From positions 1-64,000 of the forward strand of contig NZ_JBHRXZ010000005.1 of NCBI RefSeq assembly GCF_042648805.1: a DNA stretch of 64,000 nucleotides, written 5' to 3'. The number at the start of each line of letters is the position of its first letter. Positions within the stretch are counted from its first letter, which is position 1. This DNA comes from Azomonas tarimensis (lineage in GTDB: Bacteria; Pseudomonadota; Gammaproteobacteria; Pseudomonadales; Pseudomonadaceae). Positions 56,336 to 64,000 of the stretch are shown here, in pieces. The notes beneath the pieces are model-generated. The model was not told the DNA's origin and searched no databases. It saw only the letters and a program-made list of their open reading frames with translations. A program made the position numbers and the translations under genes.

Positions 56336-57697
56336 TCAGGCGAAGCCTGATGGTGTCCGCATGGTGACGAACTCTTCGGCGGCGGTCGGGTGGATACCGA
56401 TGGTGTCGTCGAAGATCTGCTTGGTGGCTCCGGCCTTGAGTGCCACGGCGATGCCCTGCATCATCTCTCCGGCATCAGGCCCTGCAATATGGCAGCCCAG
56501 CACCTTGTCAGTGTCGGCATCCACGACCAGCTTCATCAGGCTTCGCTCGAGGCTGTCAGTCATGGTCAGCTTCATTGGACGGAAGCGACTTTCGAACAGC
56601 TTCAGGCGGTGCCCCTTCTCCTTGGCCTCCTCCTCGGTCATTCCCACTGTCGCCATGTTCGGCAAGCTGAATACCGCGGTGGGAATCAGGTCGTAATCGA
56701 CCGGGCGATAGTCATCAGGCTTGAACAGCCGCCGCGCCACGGCGGTGCCTTCGGCCAGCGCGACCGGGGTCAGCTGCACCCGCCCGATGACATCACCAAT
56801 GGCCAGGATGGAAGGCACCGAGGTCTGGTACTGATCGTCTACCTCGATGAAACCGCGCGCGTCGAGCTTGACGTCGACCGAGTCCAGGCCAAGGTTGTCG
56901 AGCATCGGCCGACGACCCGTCGCGTAGAGAATGCAGTCTGCTTCCATCTCGCGGCCGTCTTCCAGCGTGGCTTTGAGGCTGCTATCGGCCTGCTTGTCGA
57001 TCCGGGCGATATCCGCATTGAACTGCAGGTCGATGTCCTTCTTGATCAGCTCATCCTTGAGGTGCTCGCGCAGAGACCCATCGAAGCCGCGCAAGAAGAG
57101 CTCGCCACGGTAGATCAGTCGCGTCTGCGCACCGCAGCCGTTGAGGATCGAGGCGAACTCCACGGCAATATAACCACCGCCCACCACCAAGGCTCTTTTC
57201 GGGAGCTCTGGCAGGTAGAACACCTCGTTGGAAGTCGTGATGTGCTCCTTGCCGGGGATATCGGGCACGAAGGGCCAGCCCCCTGTGGCCACCAGAATAT
57301 GCTCGGCACTGTAGGTCTTGCCGGCGACTTCAACGGTATGCGGGTCAACGACTCTGGCGTGGGCTTCAATCAGCGTGACGCCGCTGTCTTCGAGCAGCTT
57401 CTTGTAGATGCCATTGAGGCGAAGGATTTCGTGATCCTTGTTGGCGATCAGTTGCGACCAGTCGAAACGGGCGCCTTCCAGGCTCCATCCGTAACCTGAT
57501 GCCTGGGCCAAGTCCTCGGCGTAGTGCGCGCCATACACCAGCAGCTTCTTTGGGACGCAGCCGACGTTCACGCAGGTCCCGCCCAGATAACGGCTTTCAG
57601 CCACCGCCACGCGGGCACCGAAGCCGGCGGCGAAGCGCGCCGCCCGGACGCCACCGGATCCAGCTCCGATGACGAACAGATCGAAGTCAAAAGGCAT
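56336..57697 (-). CDS. gor: Glutathione reductase
   Basis: This 453-residue FAD enzyme reduces GSSG with NADPH. The FAD motif is GAGSGGVRAARFAA, the redox pair C42-VNVG-C47, the NADPH site GGGYIAVEFASIL, and the C-terminal HPTAAEE holds the catalytic His. The ATG at 57697 has AAGGAG about 10 nt upstream. It is convergent with the copper chaperone gene and divergent from the VOC gene. Confidence 0.96.
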   Translation of the reverse strand: MPFDFDLFVIGAGSGGVRAARFAAGFGARVAVAESRYLGGTCVNVGCVPKKLLVYGAHYAEDLAQASGYGWSLEGARFDWSQLIANKDHEILRLNGIYKKLLEDSGVTLIEAHARVVDPHTVEVAGKTYSAEHILVATGGWPFVPDIPGKEHITTSNEVFYLPELPKRALVVGGGYIAVEFASILNGCGAQTRLIYRGELFLRGFDGSLREHLKDELIKKDIDLQFNADIARIDKQADSSLKATLEDGREMEADCILYATGRRPMLDNLGLDSVDVKLDARGFIEVDDQYQTSVPSILAIGDVIGRVQLTPVALAEGTAVARRLFKPDDYRPVDYDLIPTAVFSLPNMATVGMTEEEAKEKGHRLKLFESRFRPMKLTMTDSLERSLMKLVVDADTDKVLGCHIAGPDAGEMMQGIAVALKAGATKQIFDDTIGIHPTAAEEFVTMRTPSGFA

Positions 57698-57767
57698 TGA
57701 TCGTAGTCTCCTTTCTTGAGCCGTCAGGATAACCCACGCGGCACTGAAATCATGAACGGAGTGACGC

Positions 57768-58190
57768 ATGCGCCCTACCCTGACCCACGTCGCGCTTCAT
57801 GTTCCGGATCTCGATACCTGCGTCCGGTTCTATCAACGCTTCTGCCGCATGCAGGTATTCCACGAGCGTGAAGGCAAGGGACAGCGAATCGTCTGGATGG
57901 CTGAGCCTGGACGCGAGCGCGAATTCATTTTCGTGATCATGCCCGGGGGGACCGACCGGTCTCTGGCGGCTACCGATTACAGTCATTTCGGCTTTGCGCT
58001 GGAGAGCCGTGAGGCGGTCGATGCCATTGCCGACCGTGCGCGGGAGACAGGCTGCCTGGTCTGGGAGCCCCGGGACGAGCCCTACCCTGTCGGCTATTAT
58101 TGCGGGCTTCGTGACCCGGCCGGTAACTATGTCGAGTTCAGCTACGGCCAGCCGCTAGGCCCAGGCGCCGAGGATCTACCCCTGCCCTGA
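57768..58190 (+). CDS. VOC-family (glyoxalase-like) protein
   Basis: The 140-residue protein has two beta-alpha-beta-beta-beta modules. Likely metal ligands are H7 (THVALHVPD), H73 (YSHFGFAL) and E123 (GNYVEFSYG). It is glyoxalase-I-like in shape but not a clear GloA; dioxygenase or thiol-transferase functions are possible. It is divergent from gor with 70 bp between starts. Confidence 0.88.
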   Translation: MRPTLTHVALHVPDLDTCVRFYQRFCRMQVFHEREGKGQRIVWMAEPGREREFIFVIMPGGTDRSLAATDYSHFGFALESREAVDAIADRARETGCLVWEPRDEPYPVGYYCGLRDPAGNYVEFSYGQPLGPGAEDLPLP

Positions 58191-58204
58191 CAGTCCACAA
58201 AGCC

Positions 58205-58232
58205 AAAAAGCCACCTGCAAAGGTGGCTTTCA
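58205..58232. terminator. Terminator between the VOC gene and galU
   Basis: AAAAAGCCACC, TGCAAA loop, GGTGGCTTTC: a stem of 8-9 bp with A- and T-runs on either side, between convergent genes. Confidence 0.88.
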
Positions 58233-58249
58233 GACTGCTTCCAGTCGGC

Positions 58250-59089
58250 TTAGAACGCTTTGCCGGTCAGGTAGAAGTTCTCGTAGCAGTAGTTGGTCGC
58301 CTCGATGTAGCCCTCGGCGCTGCCGCAGTCGAAGCGACGGCCCTTGAACTTGTAGGCCAGCACACAGCCCTGCTGGGCCTGCTGCATCAGCGCGTCAGTG
58401 ATCTGGATCTCACCACTCTTGCCGGGGGAGGTCTGCTCGATGATCTCGAAGATATCGGGAGTCAGGATATAGCGGCCGATGACAGCCATGTTGGTCGGCG
58501 CATCTTCAGGCTTCGGCTTCTCGACCATGTGGCTGACCCGCCAGATGTCGTCGCGAATCGGCTCGCCGGCGACCACGCCGTACTTGCTGATCTCGTCGCT
58601 GGGCACTTCCATGGTGGCGACGATCGAGCAACGGAACTGGTTGTACAGTTTGACCATCTGCGCCAGGACCGAATCGCCCTCGGGGTTCAGGCAGAGGTCA
58701 TCGGCCAGCACGACGGCGAAGGGCTCGTCACCGATCAGCGGACGCGCACTGAGGATGGCGTGACCCAGGCCTTTCATCTCGACCTGACGGGTGTAGGAAA
58801 AGGAGCACTCGTCGATCAGGCGGCGAATGCCGACCAGATAGCGTTCCTTGTCCGTATTGCGAATCTGATGTTCCAGCTCATAGCTGATATCGAAGTGGTC
58901 TTCCAGAGCGCGCTTGCCGCGCCCGGTGACGATGGCGATCTGATTCAGGCCCGCGTCCAAAGCTTCCTCCACGCCATACTGGATCAGCGGCTTGTTGACC
59001 ACCGGGAGCATTTCCTTGGGCATGGCCTTGGTCGCCGGCAGAAAGCGCGTGCCGTAACCGGCCGCAGGGAAGAGGCATTTCTTGATCAT
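58250..59089 (-). CDS. galU: UTP-glucose-1-phosphate uridylyltransferase
   Basis: The 279-residue enzyme makes UDP-glucose for LPS core, exopolysaccharide and trehalose. The N-terminal nucleotidyl-transfer motif PAAGYGTRFLPATKAMPKEMLPV and GEIQITDAL are characteristic. Length is that of pseudomonad GalU. Confidence 0.97.
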   Translation of the reverse strand: MIKKCLFPAAGYGTRFLPATKAMPKEMLPVVNKPLIQYGVEEALDAGLNQIAIVTGRGKRALEDHFDISYELEHQIRNTDKERYLVGIRRLIDECSFSYTRQVEMKGLGHAILSARPLIGDEPFAVVLADDLCLNPEGDSVLAQMVKLYNQFRCSIVATMEVPSDEISKYGVVAGEPIRDDIWRVSHMVEKPKPEDAPTNMAVIGRYILTPDIFEIIEQTSPGKSGEIQITDALMQQAQQGCVLAYKFKGRRFDCGSAEGYIEATNYCYENFYLTGKAF

Positions 59090-59523
59090 ATGAGTCCTTG
59101 GATGTGAGTTCCAGTTGGGTCCACTGCTCCTGCTTCAGACAGCAGCTACCTTGCCAGTCTGTTGAGGCGGTTCAACGACCTGCTGCACGACCGGGCACCA
59201 TGTCCCGCCAGCAGAGGCAAACGCCTGAGGCTACGACAAGCGATTGCCGTCAGGGTTCGCAGAGCAGGATAAAAGCAGCGTTAATTCGCCTCGCTTCATC
59301 TTGCCCCGTCATTAGGTTGCAGGGCTCAAGACAAAATGTCCAATTGCCGCCATGTACGAGTGGAATTCCACTGCCGTGCAGATATTGGTCGAATAATTTG
59401 TGCGAGCGGACCGTATGGCCAGCTTTCTTGACCTGGAGCAGCCATCAGGCCGCCCCGCTGGCGATAATCGCAGTTCGAACGGGCTGCCCCATGGCGGCCT
59501 CGCATGACTTCGGGATTGATCGC
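59090..59523. other. Divergent promoter region of galU and hemN
   Basis: TTGAC-CTGG-AGCAG at about 59432-59445 is a weak match to the Anr/FNR box (TTGAT-N4-ATCAA), about 80-90 nt before hemN, which is Anr-controlled in P. aeruginosa. No gene is visible; the frame from 59098 leads into hemN without a ribosome binding site. Confidence 0.35.
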
Positions 59524-60906
59524 ATGGCTGTATCATTCAATCGCGCCCTGGTGGAGAAATACGACCGCCCGGGACCTCGCTACACCTCCTACCCTACCGC
59601 ACCGCAGTTCCATGCGGCCTTTGCCATCGAGGACTATCGGGCAGCGGCGCAACGCAGCAACCGTGGTGAAGCGCCCACGCCGCTTTCGCTCTACATACAT
59701 GTGCCGTTCTGTCGCAGCCTCTGCTACTACTGCGCCTGCAACAAGATCGTGACGCAGAAAACCGAGCGCGCCGCGGAATATCTCACCTATCTCAAGCGCG
59801 AGATCGAGCTCCAGGCCGCGCTGTTCGACCCCCATCGCAGACTCACCCAGCTCCACCTGGGCGGTGGCACCCCTACGTATTTCAGCGGCGCCCAGCTTGC
59901 CGAACTGATGGATACCCTGCATCAACACTTCAACCTCGACGACAGCGACAGCCATGAGTTTTCCCTGGAGGTCGATCCCAGGACCGTCGACCCGGCACAG
60001 ATCCATGCCTTGAGCGCGCTGGGGTTCAACCGCTTGAGCTTCGGCATCCAGGATTTCGATCCTGCCGTCCAGGCGGCAGTCAACCGCGTGCAGAGCGAAG
60101 AGCAGATCGCTAGCCTAATGGCCGCTGCCCGTAGCGCCGGGTTCAAGTCGATCAGCGTCGACCTGATCTACGGCCTGCCCCTGCAGACCGTCGACAGCTT
60201 CACGACCACTTTGGAGAAGATCACTGCCCTCCGCCCGGATCGCATCGCAGCCTACAGTTACGCCCATCTGCCGGACCTGGTGAAGGCCCAGCGCCTGATC
60301 CGTCCCGAGGACATGCCACCGCCCGAGCGCAAGCTCGAACTGCTCGAGCTCACCATCGACCGCCTCACGGCAGCGGGTTACGTCTATATAGGTATGGATC
60401 ACTTTGCCCTGCCGGATGACGAACTCGTTCGGGCCCGGGACAACGGCACCCTTCAGCGCAACTTCCAGGGCTACTCCACCCATGCCGATTGCGACCTGAT
60501 CGGTCTGGGCGTTTCCTCGATCGGCAAGGTCGGCGACACCTACAGCCAGAACGTCAAGGAGCTCTCCGAGTACTACGCCCGCCTGGACGCCGGTGAACTT
60601 CCCTTACAGCGCGGCTATCGCCTGACCCAGGACGATGCGCTGCGTCGCGATGTCATCGTTTCCCTGATGTGCCACGGCCAGCTCGATTTCTCTGAGATCG
60701 AAGCCCGCCACCATATCCGGTTCAGGTCCTATTTCGCCGATGCGCTGGAAAGCCTAGGCGAAGCTGTAGAAGACGGCCTGGTGGCACTGCACGCTGACCG
60801 CCTGAGCCTCCTGCCCCAGGGCCATCTGATGATGCGCAACATCGCCATGGCCTTCGATGCCTACCTTGGCGATGGGCAACGCGGCCGTTTCTCCCGGACA
60901 GTCTGA
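59524..60906 (+). CDS. hemN: Oxygen-independent coproporphyrinogen III oxidase
   Basis: The 460-residue radical-SAM enzyme makes protoporphyrinogen IX without oxygen, needed for haem in anaerobic or microaerobic growth. The cluster motif C63-x3-C67-x2-C70-x-C72 lies in HVPFCRSLCYYCACN; LHLGGGTPTYFS and the HemN C-terminal domain follow. I start at ATG 59524 (MAVSFNRALVEKYDRPGPRY), which matches the family; the frame opens at 59098. Confidence 0.96.
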   Translation: MAVSFNRALVEKYDRPGPRYTSYPTAPQFHAAFAIEDYRAAAQRSNRGEAPTPLSLYIHVPFCRSLCYYCACNKIVTQKTERAAEYLTYLKREIELQAALFDPHRRLTQLHLGGGTPTYFSGAQLAELMDTLHQHFNLDDSDSHEFSLEVDPRTVDPAQIHALSALGFNRLSFGIQDFDPAVQAAVNRVQSEEQIASLMAAARSAGFKSISVDLIYGLPLQTVDSFTTTLEKITALRPDRIAAYSYAHLPDLVKAQRLIRPEDMPPPERKLELLELTIDRLTAAGYVYIGMDHFALPDDELVRARDNGTLQRNFQGYSTHADCDLIGLGVSSIGKVGDTYSQNVKELSEYYARLDAGELPLQRGYRLTQDDALRRDVIVSLMCHGQLDFSEIEARHHIRFRSYFADALESLGEAVEDGLVALHADRLSLLPQGHLMMRNIAMAFDAYLGDGQRGRFSRTV

Positions 60907-61002
60907 CCGCCAGTGCCTGCAGCGGGACACCGGCGAGGTTGCACCGCCAGGAGCGGCTCGCTATAGTCCCGCCGCCGCGACAGCGCCCGACCGCTGTCCA
61001 CT

Positions 61003-61089
61003 GCCCGGATGGCGAAACTGGTAGACGCAAGGGACTTAAAATCCCTCATCCGAAAGGGTATGCGGGTTCGATTCCCGCTCCGGGCACCA
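61003..61089 (+). tRNA. tRNA-Leu(UAA)
   Basis: The 87-nt gene includes an encoded CCA. The acceptor stem is GCCCGGA/TCCGGGC; the anticodon loop CTTAAAA gives UAA. The long variable arm CTCATCCGAAAGGGTATG and T-loop TTCGATT are present. Confidence 0.97.
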
Positions 61090-61209
61090 CTAACCTCCGC
61101 TTGCTCGCCGTTTTTCGCCTTGCCTGACCTTCGCTCGGCTGACTTTCGTAAGGCCCTGGCCTTGATGTCCGTACGGGTGAAAAAGCCCGGTTCGGCAAAA
61201 GCAAAGTAA

Positions 61210-62112
61210 CTAGAACCCATAGAGCCTGGCGGGGTTGTCGGTCAGCACCTTCCCTCTCAGCGCCGCGTCAGGCATCAGGCGCAGAAACTCATCCACCAAG
61301 TCGCCATCGTTGGGCATCGGTCCCGGCAGTTGGACGTGCGGCCAGTCAGTCCCGAACACGCAGCGATCTTCCCGCGCGGCCAGCAGTGCACTGAACAGCG
61401 GATCCACGTCGAGGAACGGCGCTCGCGGGAGCGAGGAGATCCGGTTCGGCCCGGTCAGCTTCACCCAGGTCCGGCCGCCCTGCAGCAGCTGCAGCAAGAT
61501 CTGGAAACCCGCGTCCTCGACTCCCTTGCCGGTCGGCATATGGCCCATATGGTCGATGACGCTGTCGGTCGGCAGCCTGTCGAGACGCTCCGCGAGCCGC
61601 TCGAACATCGAGACGTCTACAAGGAACTGGACGTGCCAGCCCAGGCCGGCAACGCGCCGTGCCAGGGTCTCGATCTCGGCGAAGGTCACCCCGCCGGCGA
61701 ACAGCAGATTCATGCGGATGCCCCGCACACCTGCGGCATGCATGCGCTCCAGTTGCGCATCGGTGACGCTGCTGTCGACAACCGCGACGCCGCGCCACTG
61801 TAGCTCATCGCTACCTGAGGCGGTGAGGGTTTCCAGCATCCGGCTGTTATCCGTGCCGTACACGCTGGGCTGTACCAGGACCGCCCGCTGAAAGCCCAGG
61901 GTGCGCAGCAGGTGCCGGTAGGCTTGCTCGCTCGCATCGTGAGGGGTGTAGCTCCGGTTCGCCTGATACGGGTAACGGCTCTGCGGCCCGAAGAGGTGAG
62001 CGTGGCTGTCACACGCGCCGGCGGGTAGCGGATCACAGGGCTTGCGTGGATGCGGATTTGGCCCGGGAATCGTGGGCTTGCTGATCCGCGGGGTCGAGGG
62101 ATCGATTGTCAT
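61210..62112 (-). CDS. Amidohydrolase, PDC-lactonase-like
   Basis: The 300-residue TIM-barrel amidohydrolase (Amidohydro_2) has the N-terminal metal motif CDSHAHLFGP, later SVIDHMGHMP and the catalytic Asp in FGTDWPHVQLPG. The pattern resembles 2-pyrone-4,6-dicarboxylate lactonase (LigI), which hydrolyses a lactone in aromatic-acid breakdown. It lies 12 nt after dctM, so it probably acts on the compound carried by the TRAP system. I prefer ATG 62112 over GTG 62121 because of GGTGA spacing. The exact substrate is unknown. Confidence 0.83.
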   Translation of the reverse strand: MTIDPSTPRISKPTIPGPNPHPRKPCDPLPAGACDSHAHLFGPQSRYPYQANRSYTPHDASEQAYRHLLRTLGFQRAVLVQPSVYGTDNSRMLETLTASGSDELQWRGVAVVDSSVTDAQLERMHAAGVRGIRMNLLFAGGVTFAEIETLARRVAGLGWHVQFLVDVSMFERLAERLDRLPTDSVIDHMGHMPTGKGVEDAGFQILLQLLQGGRTWVKLTGPNRISSLPRAPFLDVDPLFSALLAAREDRCVFGTDWPHVQLPGPMPNDGDLVDEFLRLMPDAALRGKVLTDNPARLYGF

Positions 62113-62124
62113 GCCGTTCACCGC

Positions 62125-63405
62125 TTAGCCAAGAAGGCCGGGAAGCCAAAGGGTTACCGCCGGGACATAGGCGACGAGTGCGACCACACCGATGAGGATC
62201 AATAGAAAAGGCCACAGATGCCTGGCGACCTGCTCGATGCTCAAGCCGCTGATGGTGGAGGCGACGAACAGGGAGTAGCCAAGCGGGGGCGTCACCATCC
62301 CCACCGCGAAGTTGATCACCACCATGGCGCCTAGCTGGATGGGGTCTAGCCCCACCTGAGCCCCGACGGCAGTCAGCACCCCGCTCAGGATCACCATGGC
62401 CGACACCGTATCCATGACTGCGCCCAGCACCAGCAGCATGAGGTTCAGCAGCAGCAGGATCAGGAAGGGATTGGAGGTGACGCCCAACAACACTTCACTG
62501 ATCTGGGAAGGAATCTGCTCGCTGGCGATGATCCAGGCGAAGCCATAGGCCACGACGATGATGAACATGATCACTGTTGTGGTGCGCATGGACTTTATGA
62601 ACAGCGGGACCAGCGCCCGCCACTGCAGGTCCCGGTACACGAACAGACCGATGATCAGGCTGTACAGCGCACCGACCATCGCCGCCTCGGTCGGCGTGAA
62701 CACGCCGCCGTAAATCCCGCCCAGGATCACCACCGGCGCCAGCAGCGCCCAGATGCCTTCTCGGATCGCACGCAGCACTTGGCCGAAGCTGGGACGGCTC
62801 TCCTTCGGAATCCTCAGGCGCCAGGCATAGACGTAGCTGACGACGCAAAAACCCGTGGCGGCCAGCAGGCCGGGGATGACGCCCGCCAGAAAGAGCTTGG
62901 AGATCGACTCCTCCGCCAGCACGCCCCAGATGATCATCGGAATGGAGGGCGGAATCATCTGCCCCAACGGGCCGATGGAGGTCGCCAGCGCCGCCCCGTA
63001 TCCCCGCGAATAGCCGTGCTTTTCCAGCTCGCCGATCATCACCGAGCCGACCGCCGCGGTCGTCGCCGGTGCGGAGCCCGAGATGGCGCCGAAAAAGGTC
63101 CCGGCCGCGACGGTCGCCATCGACAGCCCGCCGGTCAGGTGCCCGAAGCAGGTCGAGGCGATCTTCACCAAACGCTTGGAAAGCCCGCCGGCACTCATCA
63201 GGTCGCCCGCCAGGATGAAGCCAGGAATGGCCAGCAGGCTGGTGATCGTACTGCCTGCGACCAGGCGCTGCGCCAGGATGATCGGATTGAAATCGGCCAT
63301 CCAGATCCCGACCGCGGTCAGCAGGCCCAGGGTAAAGGCGATGGGTACCCCCATCAGCAACAGCACGAACAGCCCTGCGATGAGGACAATACCGATCTCG
63401 CTCAT
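62125..63405 (-). CDS. dctM: TRAP transporter large permease DctM
   Basis: The 426-residue inner-membrane subunit has about 12 helices, the substrate- and Na+-translocating part of a tripartite periplasmic transporter. GSAPATTAAVGSVMIGELEKHGYSRGYGAAL and MIPPSIPMIIWG are family hallmarks. It overlaps dctQ by 4 nt. Substrates of the family are organic acids; the linked amidohydrolase points to a pyrone or dicarboxylate. Confidence 0.95.
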   Translation of the reverse strand: MSEIGIVLIAGLFVLLLMGVPIAFTLGLLTAVGIWMADFNPIILAQRLVAGSTITSLLAIPGFILAGDLMSAGGLSKRLVKIASTCFGHLTGGLSMATVAAGTFFGAISGSAPATTAAVGSVMIGELEKHGYSRGYGAALATSIGPLGQMIPPSIPMIIWGVLAEESISKLFLAGVIPGLLAATGFCVVSYVYAWRLRIPKESRPSFGQVLRAIREGIWALLAPVVILGGIYGGVFTPTEAAMVGALYSLIIGLFVYRDLQWRALVPLFIKSMRTTTVIMFIIVVAYGFAWIIASEQIPSQISEVLLGVTSNPFLILLLLNLMLLVLGAVMDTVSAMVILSGVLTAVGAQVGLDPIQLGAMVVINFAVGMVTPPLGYSLFVASTISGLSIEQVARHLWPFLLILIGVVALVAYVPAVTLWLPGLLG

Positions 63406-63899
63406 TGCGCAGACTCCTTCGTCTCGCCGCGTGCCCTAGGGCTGAACAGCAGGACAATCGAATGAAACACGATCAATGCGCCACTGACCGGGATGGCCGA
63501 ACCTTGCAGCCACAACGGATAGCGCAAGGCAGGGGAAACCTGGTGCATGGTAAAGGCGGTGAATTTCCAGCCGGCCCAGAGCATGAGGGCGCCGAACAAG
63601 AGCACCAGCAACAAATTGAACCGTTCGAGCAGAAACTTCAGAGGCGCGGGCAAGGCATCGATCAGCACCGTGACCCGGACGTGCCCCAGGTCGCGGATCA
63701 GCACGCTCGCGAACAGAAAAGTTGTCCAGCTGAAGGCCAGCAGCGCGACCTCATCGGTCCAGGCCAGCGACGAGTTCAAAACGTAGCGATAGAAGACGCC
63801 CGTCAGCAGCGAAAGCGTCATGACCAGCGCGCACAGCGCGCCGAGAGCAGCTGTCACGGCGGCAAGTCGCCTGCTGCCCGTTTCGAGGAATCTGTGCAT
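63402..63899 (-). CDS. dctQ: TRAP transporter small permease DctQ
   Basis: The 165-residue protein has four membrane helices. RYVLNSSLAWTDEVALLAFSWTTFLFA is the DctQ signature. It pairs with DctM and lies 46 nt after the substrate-binding protein gene. Confidence 0.94.
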   Translation of the reverse strand: MHRFLETGSRRLAAVTAALGALCALVMTLSLLTGVFYRYVLNSSLAWTDEVALLAFSWTTFLFASVLIRDLGHVRVTVLIDALPAPLKFLLERFNLLLVLLFGALMLWAGWKFTAFTMHQVSPALRYPLWLQGSAIPVSGALIVFHSIVLLFSPRARGETKESAQ

Positions 63900-63917
63900 G
63901 TACCGTCACCTGAAATA

Positions 63918-63938
63918 AGGGTCCGCGGTGCGGACCCA
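63918..63938 (-). terminator. Intercistronic hairpin between dctP and dctQ
   Basis: On the - strand, GGGTCCGC, ACC loop, GCGGACCC, then TTATTT: an 8-bp perfect stem with a weak T-rich tail. It is probably an attenuating or mRNA-stabilising element that leaves more dctP than dctQM mRNA. Confidence 0.55.
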
Positions 63939-63945
63939 TGCCACC

Positions 63946-64000
63946 CTACTCGGCGGCCAGCTTCATGGCTCGATCGACTAGGTCCGCGCCGATTCGCGGG
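63946..64000 (-). CDS. dctP: TRAP substrate-binding protein DctP, C-terminal fragment
   Basis: The last 17 codons before the TAG at 63946-63948 read RIGADLVDRAMKLAAE at the end, preceded by the window edge. Position directly upstream of dctQM and the helical C-terminus fit the periplasmic binding protein; the rest is outside the window, so identity rests on context. Confidence 0.6.
   Translation of the reverse strand, partial: PRIGADLVDRAMKLAAE

Overview
The window looks like a chromosomal segment of a Pseudomonadaceae bacterium (Pseudomonas or Stutzerimonas type). Its core gene order follows the conserved pseudomonad arrangement aceA - GNAT - roxA - purB - hflD - mnmA - nudix - idh - cspD - clpS - clpA - infA - bpt - aat - trxB - ftsK - lolA - rarA - crcB - serS - cysG, then tusDCBE, gacA - uvrC - pgsA and tRNA-Gly/tRNA-Cys. 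The DNA is GC-rich except inside the integron cassettes. A species call is not possible from the sequence alone.

Region 1 (1-5572) is a sedentary chromosomal integron. The integrase gene intI (4577-5572, +) is followed on its outer side by an attI region and eight gene cassettes read leftwards on the - strand. They are separated by seven attC sites; six are near-identical 76-bp copies and one is an unrelated 60-bp site. None of the cassettes is a known resistance gene. They encode a HEPN-like protein, a YodC-like/DUF6953 pair, a DUF6602-type protein with a PD-(D/E)XK signature, small membrane proteins, unknowns and an MBOAT-like fragment. The far end of the array is cut by an IS66-family element whose transposase C-terminus starts the window. 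This is the part most likely to hold undescribed biology, possibly anti-phage functions.

Region 2 (5573-15126) holds metH with a small downstream gene, nfuA, a five-unit REP-like repeat array, queD, an AI-2E family transporter and a Tat-exported PhoX phosphatase with a candidate Pho box.

Region 3 (15127-44696) is core metabolism and housekeeping: glyoxylate shunt (aceA), protein hydroxylation (roxA), purine synthesis (purB), tRNA 2-thiolation (mnmA plus the tusDCBE relay), NADP-isocitrate dehydrogenase, the N-end-rule proteolysis set (clpS, clpA, bpt, aat), infA, trxB, ftsK, lolA, rarA, crcB, serS and cysG. The dimeric icd gene, which in P. aeruginosa lies between idh and cspD, is not present at this locus.

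Region 4 (44854-51564) carries tRNA-Ser(UGA), a GAF-PAS-PAS-GGDEF protein, a ZIP-like membrane protein, gacA-uvrC-pgsA, and tRNA-Gly(GCC) and tRNA-Cys(GCA). The 3' end of the tRNA-Gly gene is an intact 18-bp ICEclc-type attachment site.

Region 5 (51565-61089) is a more variable block between tRNA-Cys and tRNA-Leu(UAA): a PRISE-like SDR, an MFS carrier, a nitroreductase, a copper chaperone, gor, a VOC protein, galU and hemN. Region 6 (61210-64000) is an operon for a TRAP carrier (dctP fragment, dctQ, dctM) with a PDC-lactonase-like amidohydrolase.
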